Source: Certhia americana (Eukaryota > Chordata > Aves > Passeriformes > Certhiidae). Taken from it: a stretch of DNA of 64,000 nucleotides. This document shows positions 32,801-43,800 of this stretch, in pieces. Position 1 is the stretch's first letter. Each line of letters starts with the position of its first letter. Position numbers and translations under genes: made by a program. The notes below the pieces were generated by a model. It made no database searches. It was given only the letters and a program-made list of their open reading frames with translations, and was not told where the DNA came from. The stretch spans positions 2,180,079 through 2,244,078 of the forward strand of contig CM031870.1 of assembly GCA_018697195.1 (NCBI GenBank), given 5' to 3'.

Positions 32801-34631
32801 CACAGGCTGTTACCTGAATGAAGGGAGTGTTACAGTCACAGGCTTTGTCCTTGCCACAAAGGAACAATGGGGAAGCGCTGGGCACCAGAACTGGTGACAT
32901 TTGTGTGCTGAAACACCGAGCTGACAGAATTGATGTTCACTCTACCTGCAGCCTCCTCTGCTTTAAGGAGGAGCCAGAGCAGGACACGCTAGATTTCTAA
33001 AGCAAATCCACCATTGCTTGGTGGGATCCTTGTTCTTCTACCACCCTGTGATGTTGTGTCACACCTGGAAGGGAGTAGAGGAGAAAAGACATAACCAGTT
33101 CAGATACAGCAGAACAGCCTGGTAGTGCATGAGAACACAGATTTATGATTGTTAACCTGTGCAGAAAGAAATCCTCCCTCTGAGTACAGGGAAAAGAAAT
33201 GAGTTAATGCTGGCATGGGAATAGCATTAAAGCAATCCTTAGAGTCTCAGTCCTCACAGGGGGTCCTTTCCATGGAAAACCCATTTTGCCCCGAATAAAT
33301 GATTCTGCAGCACTGCCAAAGGAAAGCGTGTTGTGGAGAGATTATATTTTTACCTTTTGGGCTCGTACTTTGATACACTGACAGAGAGGACAATGTGGCT
33401 TATAGGCTGCTATAACCAAGCACAATCAGAACATATTTTGGCACAGACAAATGTCACTTTCAAAAACCTGCTTGGTAGCAAAGAAAGGAAATAGTTGCTG
33501 AGTGTAAGAAAGATAGACCAAAGGGCCTGTGATTCATGCTCTGATCATGTTCTGTCAGTGTGTCTGTGCAGTGGAGTATATGAATAACTGGTGGAGTTTG
33601 ATAATATGCTTAAATACTGTTCCTGCTGCTAAGCATTAGCATGGCTGTGTGACAGCACAGCAGAGAGGCAAGGCACAGCCACCAGGAAAGGCGAGACAGG
33701 CTGCAGTGAGCTGCAGGGCTCTGGCTCTTCAGCAACACGCAAGCAAGGGAAGCAAAACTTGATTTAATCTTTGGTTGATGTGCCTTTTAGGTAGCTTTCC
33801 TATAGCTCTGTGTTACTAGAAACAAGCTGTGAGTTTTTGGGGGTTTGTTTCTTTTCAGAATATCTGTAAGGGTTATATCTTTAATCAAAGCTAGTGATGG
33901 GAAGTCATGGAACAGCCTTGCTGTTCTTTGTGTGTTAAAATGTCTAACTGTGGTGTCACAGGTCAGACATTTGCATAATCAGTGTTTTCAACTATTTGAA
34001 AGGATTTCTGAGATGCACATTTCTGTATGGCAGAGCCACTTCTGCCTTTATGGCAATGGGCACACGTTAATTTGGGACAAGCTTGTACTTTTCCCAGTGT
34101 CGCTGTACATGAAAAACCCATGGAAGTTTGGAGTGATCTATTCATGCAGAGGGCTTGAGCTCATCTCTGACTTTGCTAAGAGAATGTTCCAGCTTACACA
34201 GGGTTAGAGAAAGGGCATGGCAGAAACAGAACTGCTGTGCTGATGTTCCCCTTCTCCTCCCTTGGGCTGGAGGAGGTTGGGTGATTTGCCCAGAGGCTGT
34301 TAGAGTGGCAGCCTTTGATGGCCATCAGTGACCTGCTGGCCAAATCCTCCATTCTGGCACTATGATGCTGAGAGGATGCTCTTCCACTCCAGTTTGCTCC
34401 CTGCTTTTCCCCTGGGCCTGGTGGTGACCCCACTAGAATTCTCTAGACTACAGCTGAGTAACTTTGTCAGCCACTGTTGGAGGGAAGGTGAACATGTTAA
34501 TCTAAATAAAAGGGAGGAAATCCCTCATTGTCCCCATTCCCTTGCTGCATACTCAGCAAAATAGGTGCAGACCAGCCCTGCTGGGAACAAACTGGGAAGG
34601 ACAGAAGGGTAGCAGCTCTCAGCTCCATTCC

Positions 34632-34633
<2 letters not shown>

Positions 34634-34680
<47 letters not shown>

Positions 34681-34683
34681 ACT

Positions 34684-34720
<37 letters not shown>
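34634..34720. repeat. (CA)n microsatellite
   Basis: About 87 bp of CA dinucleotides interrupted by TCACACACTCTCAC. Frames over it (Thr-His or Cys-Val runs) are repeat artefacts. Confidence 0.98.
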
Positions 34721-34722
<2 letters not shown>

Positions 34723-35019
34723 TTCAGCACGGCTGGCTGGCTGGAGCAGAGCAATAATACCTCAAACAAGGTGCTGCTGCCCCTGGGCTTCCATAAACCC
34801 TGGAGGGTCAGTGCCTGTGCTCCAAACTCACTGGCAAGGCAGGGCTGTTGGTGAAAGCAGGATCAGGTCCTTAGCTGACAGCTCAGCCATCTGCTAGGCC
34901 CATTGCCCTGTGGCAGCTGTGGAGGCCAGCTCTGACTCTCAATAGCACATCTGTTCATTTAAAAAAAAAAAAAAAAATCAGTGTGTTTTTTAAGGTCATT
35001 CTATATTCCCCAGAAATAA

Positions 35020-35262
35020 GAGTCTGTTTTTAGCAGCTTTTTCAATCTCAGTATGAACATTGGATTCAATCTCAGTGAACTGGCTGAGCTGGTAGCACAC
35101 TGGCTTTGTCCTGGTTTGTGTCACCAAGTGTGAGATCTCAACCCAGGTCCATGTTGTCCACCTCTGCCTGCTTCTTCTTGCCTTCTGCTTGAATTTCTCC
35201 ATGGCATCCCAAGTCAGAAGTCTCTTCTGGATCAGAGCCCAGGACATCAAAGGACTGAAGGG
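35020..35262 (-). pseudogene. MYH16: MYH16 remnant: upper 50-kDa exon(s) (FDVLGFxxEEK...KFKQKxREEQAE)
   Basis: QSFDVLGSDPEETSDL matches xAFDVLGFxxEEK. Then, across frame changes, AMEKFKQKARR and KKKQAEVDNMD match GNMKFKQKQREEQAExDGTE, and DKASVLPAQ may match DKxAYLMGL. Several stops follow. Confidence 0.85.
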
Positions 35263-38200
35263 ACACAGACCCCCACAAGGGAATACTTAATCTGCACCAT
35301 AAGCTGGAAGTCAGGCCATGGTATCAAACATCTAAAATAGTTTTCCATCCCACTGAGATTTGAGCAGCCAGGTCCCATCAGACCAGCATTGTGCTTCGCT
35401 CTCCCATCCTGCCCGGAGCAGGGAGAGCACAGCTCCAAGCACACCAGAGAATTTTGCAGTGTGCTACTTGTGAGCCATGATTTGGGACTGCCTGTCTTTG
35501 TGGCCTATGAAAATCATATCTGCTTTGTACAAAAGGCTTGTTTGCAATGTATAAATCCTGGGAGCTGTAAAATACCAACAGCTGCTGGAAAGGGCGTTGG
35601 AAGTTCAGCAGCTGGAAACTGTTTGATCTCTCTGTAGCTCAAGTCCTGCTTATAATAATAGTCTCAGAAGCCAGCAGATATTCCCTATAAGCTCTGCTCA
35701 GCAACAGATACTCTTCAAAATGATATTAAAAAGGAAAATATGTGTCAAAACTAGACAAAGGGTCAAGTCTTCTTCTCACAAAAGCTGCTCCTTGAGATTA
35801 CACATGTATGTGAAATGAGCAGGTTTTAACCTGTGGTCTCTGCCTCAGCTTTCAGATCTGTCAGTTTTCAGGCTTCAAACAAACCCTGTTACAGCTCATC
35901 TGAAGTCCTGCAAACCTCAGGCCATTGAATGTTAACCAGACACTCCTACATCACACTCATTTGCTCTGGAGCAGATATTTTATCTTCAGGCTTCTGCTCA
36001 GAGACAATTGAACAAATCTTCAGGCTGTCCCAGCTGCTCCTCCGTTGCTTATTTATCCTCAGGTTGAAGAAACTGAATTTTATTCCTCCAGGAAGCTCAG
36101 ACCAGGGGGAGAGCATCCTGTTTGCTGTATTTCCACTTTCACTGATGTTCCTCCAGGCTTCCAGTGAGAAGTGGCTCTTCCCCACCATCTGTGTTTTTTG
36201 TTGTGATCACCTTGATGCACCCAGTGCTAAAAATTAGGATTGAGCACAAGCAGAAGTTTCTGCAGCAAGAGGCAGACCATGAGGTAACTACACAATTGCC
36301 ATCAGTCCAAACAAGGCATAACAAGAAGGTTTTGGACTGGAGGCTGAAGGATCTTCTAGGTTTCAATACATGAGCACATTTTGAGTGTTTCACAAAAAAA
36401 GAGCCCTTAGTAGGACGACTTGTTCAGGCCGCCCAGGAGATTTTGACATAGCAGCCACATTGAAGTAAGTGGGATTGAACACCCAAACCTTTTCAAGAGT
36501 ATTGAAAGGCTTGTCCTGGCTGTCTTCCCTGTCCTGAGGAGATTCAAGCAATTAGCATGAAGCTGCTCAACACTTCAGTTTGAAAATTATCATTTTTACC
36601 TTCATGGCAGTCCTGCCAGATCGAGGGGCACCTCACCATGCATTGATCAAGATAAGGGAAGACAGCTTTCCTTTCTCACTCTGGCCTGCCTAAGGAAAAG
36701 TCACTTGCAATCCTCTTCTTCCTGGATAATCAGTAACAACCCCCCCACTGCAGAGAACCTGTTTCAATCTCTGACCAAGCACAGATCTGGTGAGTACATT
36801 TTTTATCCTAGAAACAGGTGATTGAGCAGGGATGTGAGCATTAAAAGCAGTGAATAACACACACAAAGCACTGTACCAGTAAGTTCAAGGAAGAAATGTT
36901 AATATCTCTTGGTTCATTCCTGAGAAATGACATGTGACTTCTCCAGACAGGGAACATAGAGGGGAACATATCCAGATATATCCAGCAGCCAGAGATTGAA
37001 AAGTCACAGCCCTATGGATGTCAGTGACAATTTTGCTTTTGATATCAGTGAAAGCAGTGTTTCACCAATATCCTTTGGAAGTCCTGTGAGTGCAGCAAGA
37101 ACCACAGCATCCTTCAGTGATGCTCCCAGAATATGCCTTTAACTTTTACAATGTTCCCACTGACACAAGTTTTAGTAAAGATATTTTAGCAGCAAGTGAA
37201 AAAGAGGCAGAAAAGGACATTGCTTGTCCAATTATGTCATCGTTGGGTTCAGGAACAGCTTTCCAGAATAACTCATCCTGCTTCTGAGCATCCTCTGAAT
37301 TGCCAGTGCATGGTTTGTAAGGCTGTCCTGTGAATTGTGTCCTTACTGCCCTGTGTTTCAGTGAAGAGCTCTGGAGAAGGTGGTTTGTACCCTATAATCA
37401 CTCGGTCCATGCCTTCTGCCAAGCTCTAACACAGTTTGGCTCTTGGTCTCCACAAAGCCCATCCTCCTCTAGACCTCACTGCATCAATTCACTCCAAAAT
37501 CCCCAAAGGGATACCAAATCACCAGGAGTTCCTGCCTGGGCATTTTCACTGCTCCCTCTCAGCTGGAGTCTTCTCTCCATGTAAGTCTGCTGTGAGCTGC
37601 ATCATGTGAGTTCTTCTGGTGAGTTTAGGTTCACTCAATCACCTTTGTTGCCAATTTTGGTTAGACCAAGTGACTTTGAGGAGGACTCACAGTCCCTTCT
37701 GCCCACAGAGCTCTAGCCAAGGTGTAAGAGGACCTTGGCCAGTGCTACTGCCTGCCCAGCAAAGGTCTAGCCACACCAGGCAGGAGGCTGAAACCTGCCA
37801 GGAAACAACCTCAACTTGCCTTGGCCTTGAACTGTCCACAGAGGCAAATCCAACATATGGTTGTTGGGTGTGATGCAAATCTGGGATGAGTTGAAAGTCG
37901 GAGGGATGCAGACAATCCCACATTAAAGAATGACTGGTCCATATGTTTCCTCTCTCCTTTTTCTGTGTGTTGAAGGGCATTAGTCAGGAAACGTGGCGGG
38001 GTCTTTTCACCTTGACAGCTGAGCTTTGTGGCTCTCAATTTAACGTTGGATGCACGTGTGCAAGCACAGAACAATGCACCTTCCCTGCAGAGATATTTTT
38101 AGGGTCTTGGTTGCAAGACAATTACAGTGTTGTGCTGATGAGTGTTAGTAATGGTTGCAATATAATCATGGAGTGAAAAGTGTACAGCTTTGGGGGAGGC

Positions 38201-38455
38201 ATCGTGTCCTTTTTGTGTCACAGAGTCTCACAAGCAACTAAAGAAAGAGGAAATAAATTTGTCATCATCTAAAACATGTAACTTCGCTGTAGAAGAAGAG
38301 ACAGAGTGTGGTTTCATTTACAGCAGTGGAGATCCCTCCAGTTCACAGAATTAATTTCAGATTTGCTCACGTCTGATTTAATCAAAACAGGGTCCATTCA
38401 ACACAAGAAAAAAATCCAAAGTGAAGTTAATATGGAGAATTATCTACTTACTTAC

Positions 38456-38519
38456 AACTCCCAGTGTTAGCCCCAGCCAGCCTCCCTGTGCCACCACAGT
38501 GAATTCAGATAAATTTGCC
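38456..38519 (-). pseudogene. MYH16: MYH16 remnant: GKFIRIHFGxTGKLAxADIE exon, splice sites intact
   Basis: A 64-bp exon between acceptor TTTTCTCATCCAG and donor GTAAGT. Reads GKFI, TGA, IHCGGTGRLAGANTGS, matching GKFIRIHFGxTGKLAxADIE. The arginine codon has become TGA at 38,505-38,507. Exon ends fall exactly at known myosin junctions. Confidence 0.94.
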
Positions 38520-39184
38520 CTGGATGAGAAAATAAAAGATGAGTCTGTTAATCAAGATTGCAATATCTGTAGGAAAACAGAAAGTAGCTGAGAGGCTCTG
38601 AGCGTTCATCAGGGACAGACAGCGTTGCCTATAGGGGCAAATTTGCAAGTCAGTGAGAGGAAATTTAATCTTTTCAAAGATCAGATCTATAAAAAACCTC
38701 TTTCTTCTTGGATTCTGTATTAGAGCTTAAAGAAATTCTCCTTTCTCTGCAGCATATGGCAGAAGTATGTAGCACACAGAAACAGGAGTGAGGCTTCAGT
38801 TGAAACTCCCAATGTCTTACATGTTCACCAAGAACTACGAAACTAAAAATAAACTGGAGATAATCTGCAAAATAATCTGAAAAAATCTGTAAAATTAAAA
38901 ATAATCTGCATTTTGAAGCTTTGCAGCAGTGATTAGTTGAAAGGGCATTGATTTGAAGTGTTCTTCAAAGACATATAAAAAATTGATATCTAAAAATAGG
39001 AAGGCAAAATGATAGTGACAAGCTCAGTTCAAGAAAATAGGAAGCAATAATGCTCAGTGGGAAGTATTAGTAAATATAAATTAATTTTACTGCTTGAGGA
39101 GCATTTTAAGGTAGTTTTGGGGGGTTCTGAGGGAAGATTTTTGTATGATCTACAGTGACCTACCAGTGAAGAGCTGCTACTTGC

Positions 39185-39276
39185 AAATGGAAGGAATTGT
39201 TCTTCCTCCTATTTTTAGCATTCTTAAGGGTCTCCAGAAGAGAATTCATCTGGATGACTTGATCTTCCAGGGATTC
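39185..39276 (-). pseudogene. MYH16: MYH16 remnant: LEDQIIQANPVLEAFGNAK exon
   Basis: After TTTTTGCAG reads SLEDQVIQMNSLLETLKNAK then NRRKNNSFH, with no stop, matching TLEDQIIQANPxLEAFGNAKTxRNDNSSRF. The GN of the motif is KN. The original donor appears as GCAAGT at 39,184. Confidence 0.94.
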
Positions 39277-40009
39277 CTGCAAAAACCAGCAGGATGCTCA
39301 ATGCAGATGCCTTGGGCTTTCAGCATGACCTCTCACCACCCAAACCAACTCGGGGAATAGACTTTCTGTCAGTCAGCTCCCAGAAAAGCTGAATTACCGC
39401 TGTGAGCAGGAATGCCATTCAGGTTCAGCCCTGCCAGAGGCTCTCCACAGGGATCCAGCCGTGTGGATTTGGGGCAGGCAGGAGTCTGGCTAATCCCAGC
39501 TCCAAGAAGGAACGCCAGATGCGAAGTGCACTGCAGGGTTTAGTACATCAGTGTTGTAGGGAAGAGGGTTTGGGGTATTCCAGGATTGAGACACCCACAG
39601 GGAATGGTCGGGCTGGGATCTGCAGGCAGAAAGCTGGGAAAGAGAAATGAAATGAGGTTTGTTGCTTGGAGTAGGAGGAAGGTTATTCCAAGGGTAGAGG
39701 GCAGCATAAGACAGGCTAGGAATGCATGTGGGATCGGGAGAGCCTGGGGGGTGAAGTTGTGGAGGAGGAAACAGGCGCGCAGGGACAAGCTGGGACTTGA
39801 CAATCCAGAGGTCTGGCGGTGAGGAAGCTGGAAGGAGGAATAGGAAACCACCGAAGGAATCCCACAAGGCTTGAATAACAGGATTTCTGCTGCATGGCCA
39901 AATGTAGCTGCTATTCCTGTCTTTAAATTCAGAATTGCTTTACTGACCCCCACAGCAGAGTCTGAGGGGAGATGAAAAAGAAGAACAAAGAGGAAAGAAA
40001 AAAAAGGAA

Positions 40010-40148
40010 ATGGAGAGTGGAGAGAGGAGAGGAGAGGAGAGGAGAGGAGAGGAGAGGAGAGGAGAGGAGAGGAGAGGAGAGGAGAGGAGAGGAGAGGAGA
40101 GGGAGAGGAGAGGGAGAGGAGAGGGAGAGGAGAGGGAGAGGAGAGGAG
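40010..40148 (+). repeat. (GGAGA)n purine-rich tandem repeat
   Basis: Perfect GGAGA pentamers from about 40,021 grade into an 11-mer GGGAGAGGAGA. The strand is pure purine. It lies next to the decayed ATP-site exon. Confidence 0.97.
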
Positions 40149-40164
40149 CCATGAGCCTGGTGGA

Positions 40165-40262
40165 ATTTTTTCTTGTTGATGCTGAACAACTTTACTCATT
40201 GCTATCATGACCAAAAAAGACCAGGTCTCCCTCCCTGATTATTGATGCTTATGTCTCCTTCA
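40165..40262 (-). pseudogene. MYH16: MYH16 remnant: probable P-loop (ATP-binding) exon
   Basis: Reads GDISINNQGGRPGLFW, then after a shift AMSKVVQH, at the place of [26 protein letters not shown]. The Ser-Ile and one Gly of the loop align; the GKT is gone. Similarity is modest, and location between the initiator and LEDQ exons supports it. Confidence 0.5.
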
Positions 40263-40649
40263 TTATTTGGATAACATGCTCTCCACAATATTTTACCCAG
40301 ATAAAGCACTTTTTACTATGCTTTGGTTGTGCAGGTGGCAGGAAATAAAAGTGCTGGGAAATCCCACCTGGCTGAGGATCCCTGAGGCTGCTCTACAACA
40401 CTGTTCTCTCAGGAATCTCTGTGCTCTCTGCAAACACTGTGATTATTCCTCCCACTGCTATTTATTCCCATTTCCAGACCACCTGGGAGCCCCCAGAGCT
40501 CTGTGTGAGTGTGAATTCATTGCAGCCACAGATCAAGATTTCCCCCACCCTGTTTATGAATGGGCAAAAAAGAAATGCAGAGAATTAATTTGCAGAGAGG
40601 GGAAAGGAACGCAGAGAACTCAAACATTCTGGTGTTTTGCCATTTGCTT

Positions 40650-40796
40650 TTAACAAGGAAACCCTTTCTCTTCACCCAGAAGGAAAAATCTGTCCCAGGG
40701 CTTGTTCATGGCCTCAGGTTTCTCTTTCTCAGGCAGAGCCAGGAGCTGCATGGGGTCAGTGTCATCCACGCCCTCTTCCTTATAACCATCAGTCAT
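40650..40796 (-). pseudogene. MYH16: MYH16 remnant: first coding exon with start codon
   Basis: Opens MTDGYKEEGVDDTDPMQLLA then LPEKEKPEAMNKPWDRFFLL, an open frame of 48 codons ending at TAA near 40,650. It corresponds to the myosin N-terminus (xYLRKSEKERxEAQxxPFDxK). The long acidic lead and the PEKEKxEAMNKPWD form differ from the skeletal/cardiac isoforms. ATG at 40,796. Confidence 0.88.
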
Positions 40797-40829
40797 TTTG
40801 ACTTCTCTTTTAGAAGGTAAAACTAGAAG

Positions 40830-43800
40830 GAAAAGAGGACAGCAGTGTTTCCCACATTGTTGAGAAGCAGATTGAAGAAACCTGGAATTTCCTGTGGTAG
40901 TGTCCTCTTCACACCAGTGATACCTTCCAGTCCAACAGGAACCTGCAGCAGAAGGAAGATCCCAAATAAGGGTGGTAGCTCCTAAGAGGAGTCAGAAAAC
41001 GAGAGACTGACTGCGAAAAAATAGGGAGAATATTCCCACTTTTTCTTTGGCCTTCTTCCAAGCTGCCATGCCACTGGGAACCTGCCTACAGCTGAGAAGA
41101 GGGAGCTTTTCTTGAAAACTGTTAGACCAGTTCTGGAGAAGGCAGTTTTTAGATGGCTGTTCAGAGGAAACTGAAAGGGGGACCTAGTTCATCAGCTCCT
41201 GCTCTCAGCCAAACACTACCAGCAGAGTCCACAGCACATCCATTTCCCATGGCTCGTGGTGGTTTTCACTCTTGTCACAACCTGAGTTGTGGCAAAGCCA
41301 TTCCAGAGGAGGGAGCAGGGGAGTTCACGGGCGTGACTCATGTCCCAAGGCTTTGCATTTTTTGGGACCTGTTTCTGTGCTGGGACCAGACTGTGTCCCA
41401 CACTCCAGGCAGTTTTCCTTCCCCCACCCACACATCTGCACCAGCTTTAAAGCTGCCAAGGAAACAGCTGATGGTGAGCGCTGTGTCTGTGTCCAGCACC
41501 CAAAGATGTGCCCCCAGGGACCAGCCCGACCTGCTCAACTCGCTGCTCCCTGCAGAGACGAAGCTGGTTTCATCATTCCTATGATTAAAGGGAACAGGGG
41601 CTGTGCTGTGGCTTTCTTTGGCAGCAGGGACACACTGCCCAGGCTGAGGGCAGCTCTCTGTCCCACCTCTGCAGCCCCAAGCAATGCTGGGCGCCAGCCT
41701 GGTGACTCAGCTGGCTCAGGAGTCAGGATGGGCACAGTGGGAGAAGCCCCTGGGCTGGGGAGGAGACTTTTGGACACCAAGGTCTGGGTTTAGAAGCCAC
41801 TGCTTGGGCTGCAGTCAGTTCAGCTTGGCACTGGTCAGAGGCAGCAATGATGGCCTTGGCTGTCCTGGTGATCTCATTTCCCCACCATCCTCCTGAAAAC
41901 CTTGATGGGCTAAAAATATATATGTGTGCAAGGACTCCAAGGCAGCAGGGCTGCCCCCTTGGAAACCAGTTTCCCAGCTCCAAAAGATCCTGGTGTGACA
42001 CCCTCAGCTGCAATCTGCTGCTCTGGGGTGAATTTCACCCGCAAAGCAGGAAGGAGAAATTTCCTCCATCCATTTCCGCATTGATCAGGCAGAGATAAGG
42101 AATGTAACAGCTCAGCAATCATTTCCCCTCTCAATCTACACAGCTAAAGCTGTAGGCTGGCTGGGTTGAGATGCCTGGATTTGCAATGTATATTTGAGCC
42201 CTGGCTCAGGTCTGCACTTAATCCATCACCTCCCTGAAACACAGGGACTAACGTGTCTCCCTGAAAGAGATCAATGAAATGTCAAACCAAACGCCCACAG
42301 ATAATAAGTGTATGACACAAAATAGCTCATACTTGCATCAAACAGAGTTTCTTGGGTGTAAGGCTCAGACTCTTCTGGAACTTTAAATTCTTTATAGTCA
42401 TCATCCTTTCACAGCTGGGGAAACTGAGGCAGGATATGATGACAACTTACAACTTCAGAGTTGTCCACCCAGTGTCAGCCCATTTTTTGGCAGACAATCT
42501 ACCTACAAAAAGTCTATTTTGTTCTGACCTTTCAGTCTGAAGCCATAAGGAGTGACCTTTCTAAAAGCTTAGGTGTGAATGTAGACCCAAAACTCAAGGA
42601 AGGGGTAAGGCCATGCCAACAGCTGGGGGGGTGTTAAAGCTCTGAGATTTAATTTCCTCAAGATCACATGGAATTAAATAAACTTATGGTTAAAATACCT
42701 GTGAGTTCAAGTCTACCTGATGTAAAATGGTGAATATAAATCCAGATGGGCTCCACACACACCTCTGCAGTCACCATCCTTTTCTCTCTTTGCCTCTGCC
42801 TCCCATTGCTGCCACATGGTCCTTCCTGCTCTCCATCCCACACTTCTTCCCAGCCACCACACACAGCAGGTACCTACCAGGCTAAACCCAAGGTCCTGGA
42901 AGGTGTGTGCTTGCATGGGCTGGCTAGGCTCTTTCAGAGCTGTCTGAAGTGCCTGAACCAGGAATTACATTTTAAAAGAGACAACAAATTCCTTATCCAT
43001 AAATCCAGGGGGTGATAATGCTGGGAGCCTGATTGGGAAGCTTTAATCCCTCAGGAGACATCAAATAATGTTTTGATTTGTGGCAATTTCTTCTTGTCTT
43101 GCCTTGTAGAATGTTTTATAAACCCAGCTGCTGGGGGTAAGGGGACAAGAGGCTGAATTAGAATGACCATGTAAAGAAACTTGTGAGCAAAGTCACATCC
43201 TTGGCCGTATTTTCTTGCCAAGGTGGAACAGCAGATTTCATCAGAGCTGATCTCTGGCAGGCAAACCTCAGGCTGAATCCTTGGCAGGAGCAGCCACACT
43301 GGTGATGGAATTGAAGTTTCATTTTGAAATCATTTCTGTGTCCCATGTTTATGATGAATAAACCCTGTGTGTTTGCTGCAAGCAGAGAGGATAAAGCTGT
43401 TGTTGTGTTACCATCCTGCATGTTTCAGTCACTGTGGGTATGAACTGCCCTGAAAGACATGAAAGACAACAGCTCCTGTATCAGCCCTAAGTATTTCTCT
43501 GCTATATTTGCCTCAGCTGGAGCGTTTGGGATGTGGTTACCCTGCCAGGATTGCCATTGTGGGTGTTGTGGGTGAACACGCTTGGGATTGAGTTTCCAAG
43601 CAGGAAGATTCAGATAAACAACTGCTTTGAGGTGAAAATTAGAGAGTTCATGTTACACCCACCTCTTGAATTTGTAACTGACTATTCACCCTGAAAATCT
43701 GATTCTAGGAACTCAGCATGTCCCGTCAAGAGCAGAATAATACCACAGAAACCGTGGCCAGCTGGAGTCCTGAATGCTGAGAACTGTGATTAACTCCTCA

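Larger units (their letters stand above)
14640..40796 (-). pseudogene. MYH16: MYH16-like sarcomeric myosin heavy chain pseudogene (unitary, syntenic)
   Basis: About 27 fragments on the minus strand match sarcomeric myosin heavy chain in strict N-to-C order: initiator exon (40.8 kb), ATP-site region, LEDQ exon, FIRIHFG exon, KFKQK region, actin-binding HFxxCI exon, neck and IQ exon, then about 16 rod exons. Remnants keep intron boundaries where myosin genes have them, often with usable AG and GT sites, so this is a decayed gene in place and not a retrocopy. Premature stops (for example 38,505-38,507; 31,979-31,981; 29,147-29,149), frameshifts and undetected exons (active-site loop/relay part, rod C-terminus) rule out a full motor. 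Position between ARPC1A and KPNA7 and shared orientation with ARPC1A match mammalian MYH16, the jaw-muscle masticatory myosin. Identification as MYH16 rests on synteny plus family-level similarity. Confidence 0.92.

Noticed and set aside
33963..34145. Minus-strand phrase TEMCISE considered as the SFEQLCINYTNE exon
   Set aside because: Only four residues agree and the conserved DIAGFEIFDF run before it is absent.
34497..34854. Thr-His and Cys-Val frames at 34.6 kb
   Set aside because: They read through a (CA)n microsatellite.
39929..40214. Ser/Pro/Leu or Glu/Arg/Gly open frames around 40 kb
   Set aside because: They read through the GGAGA simple repeat.
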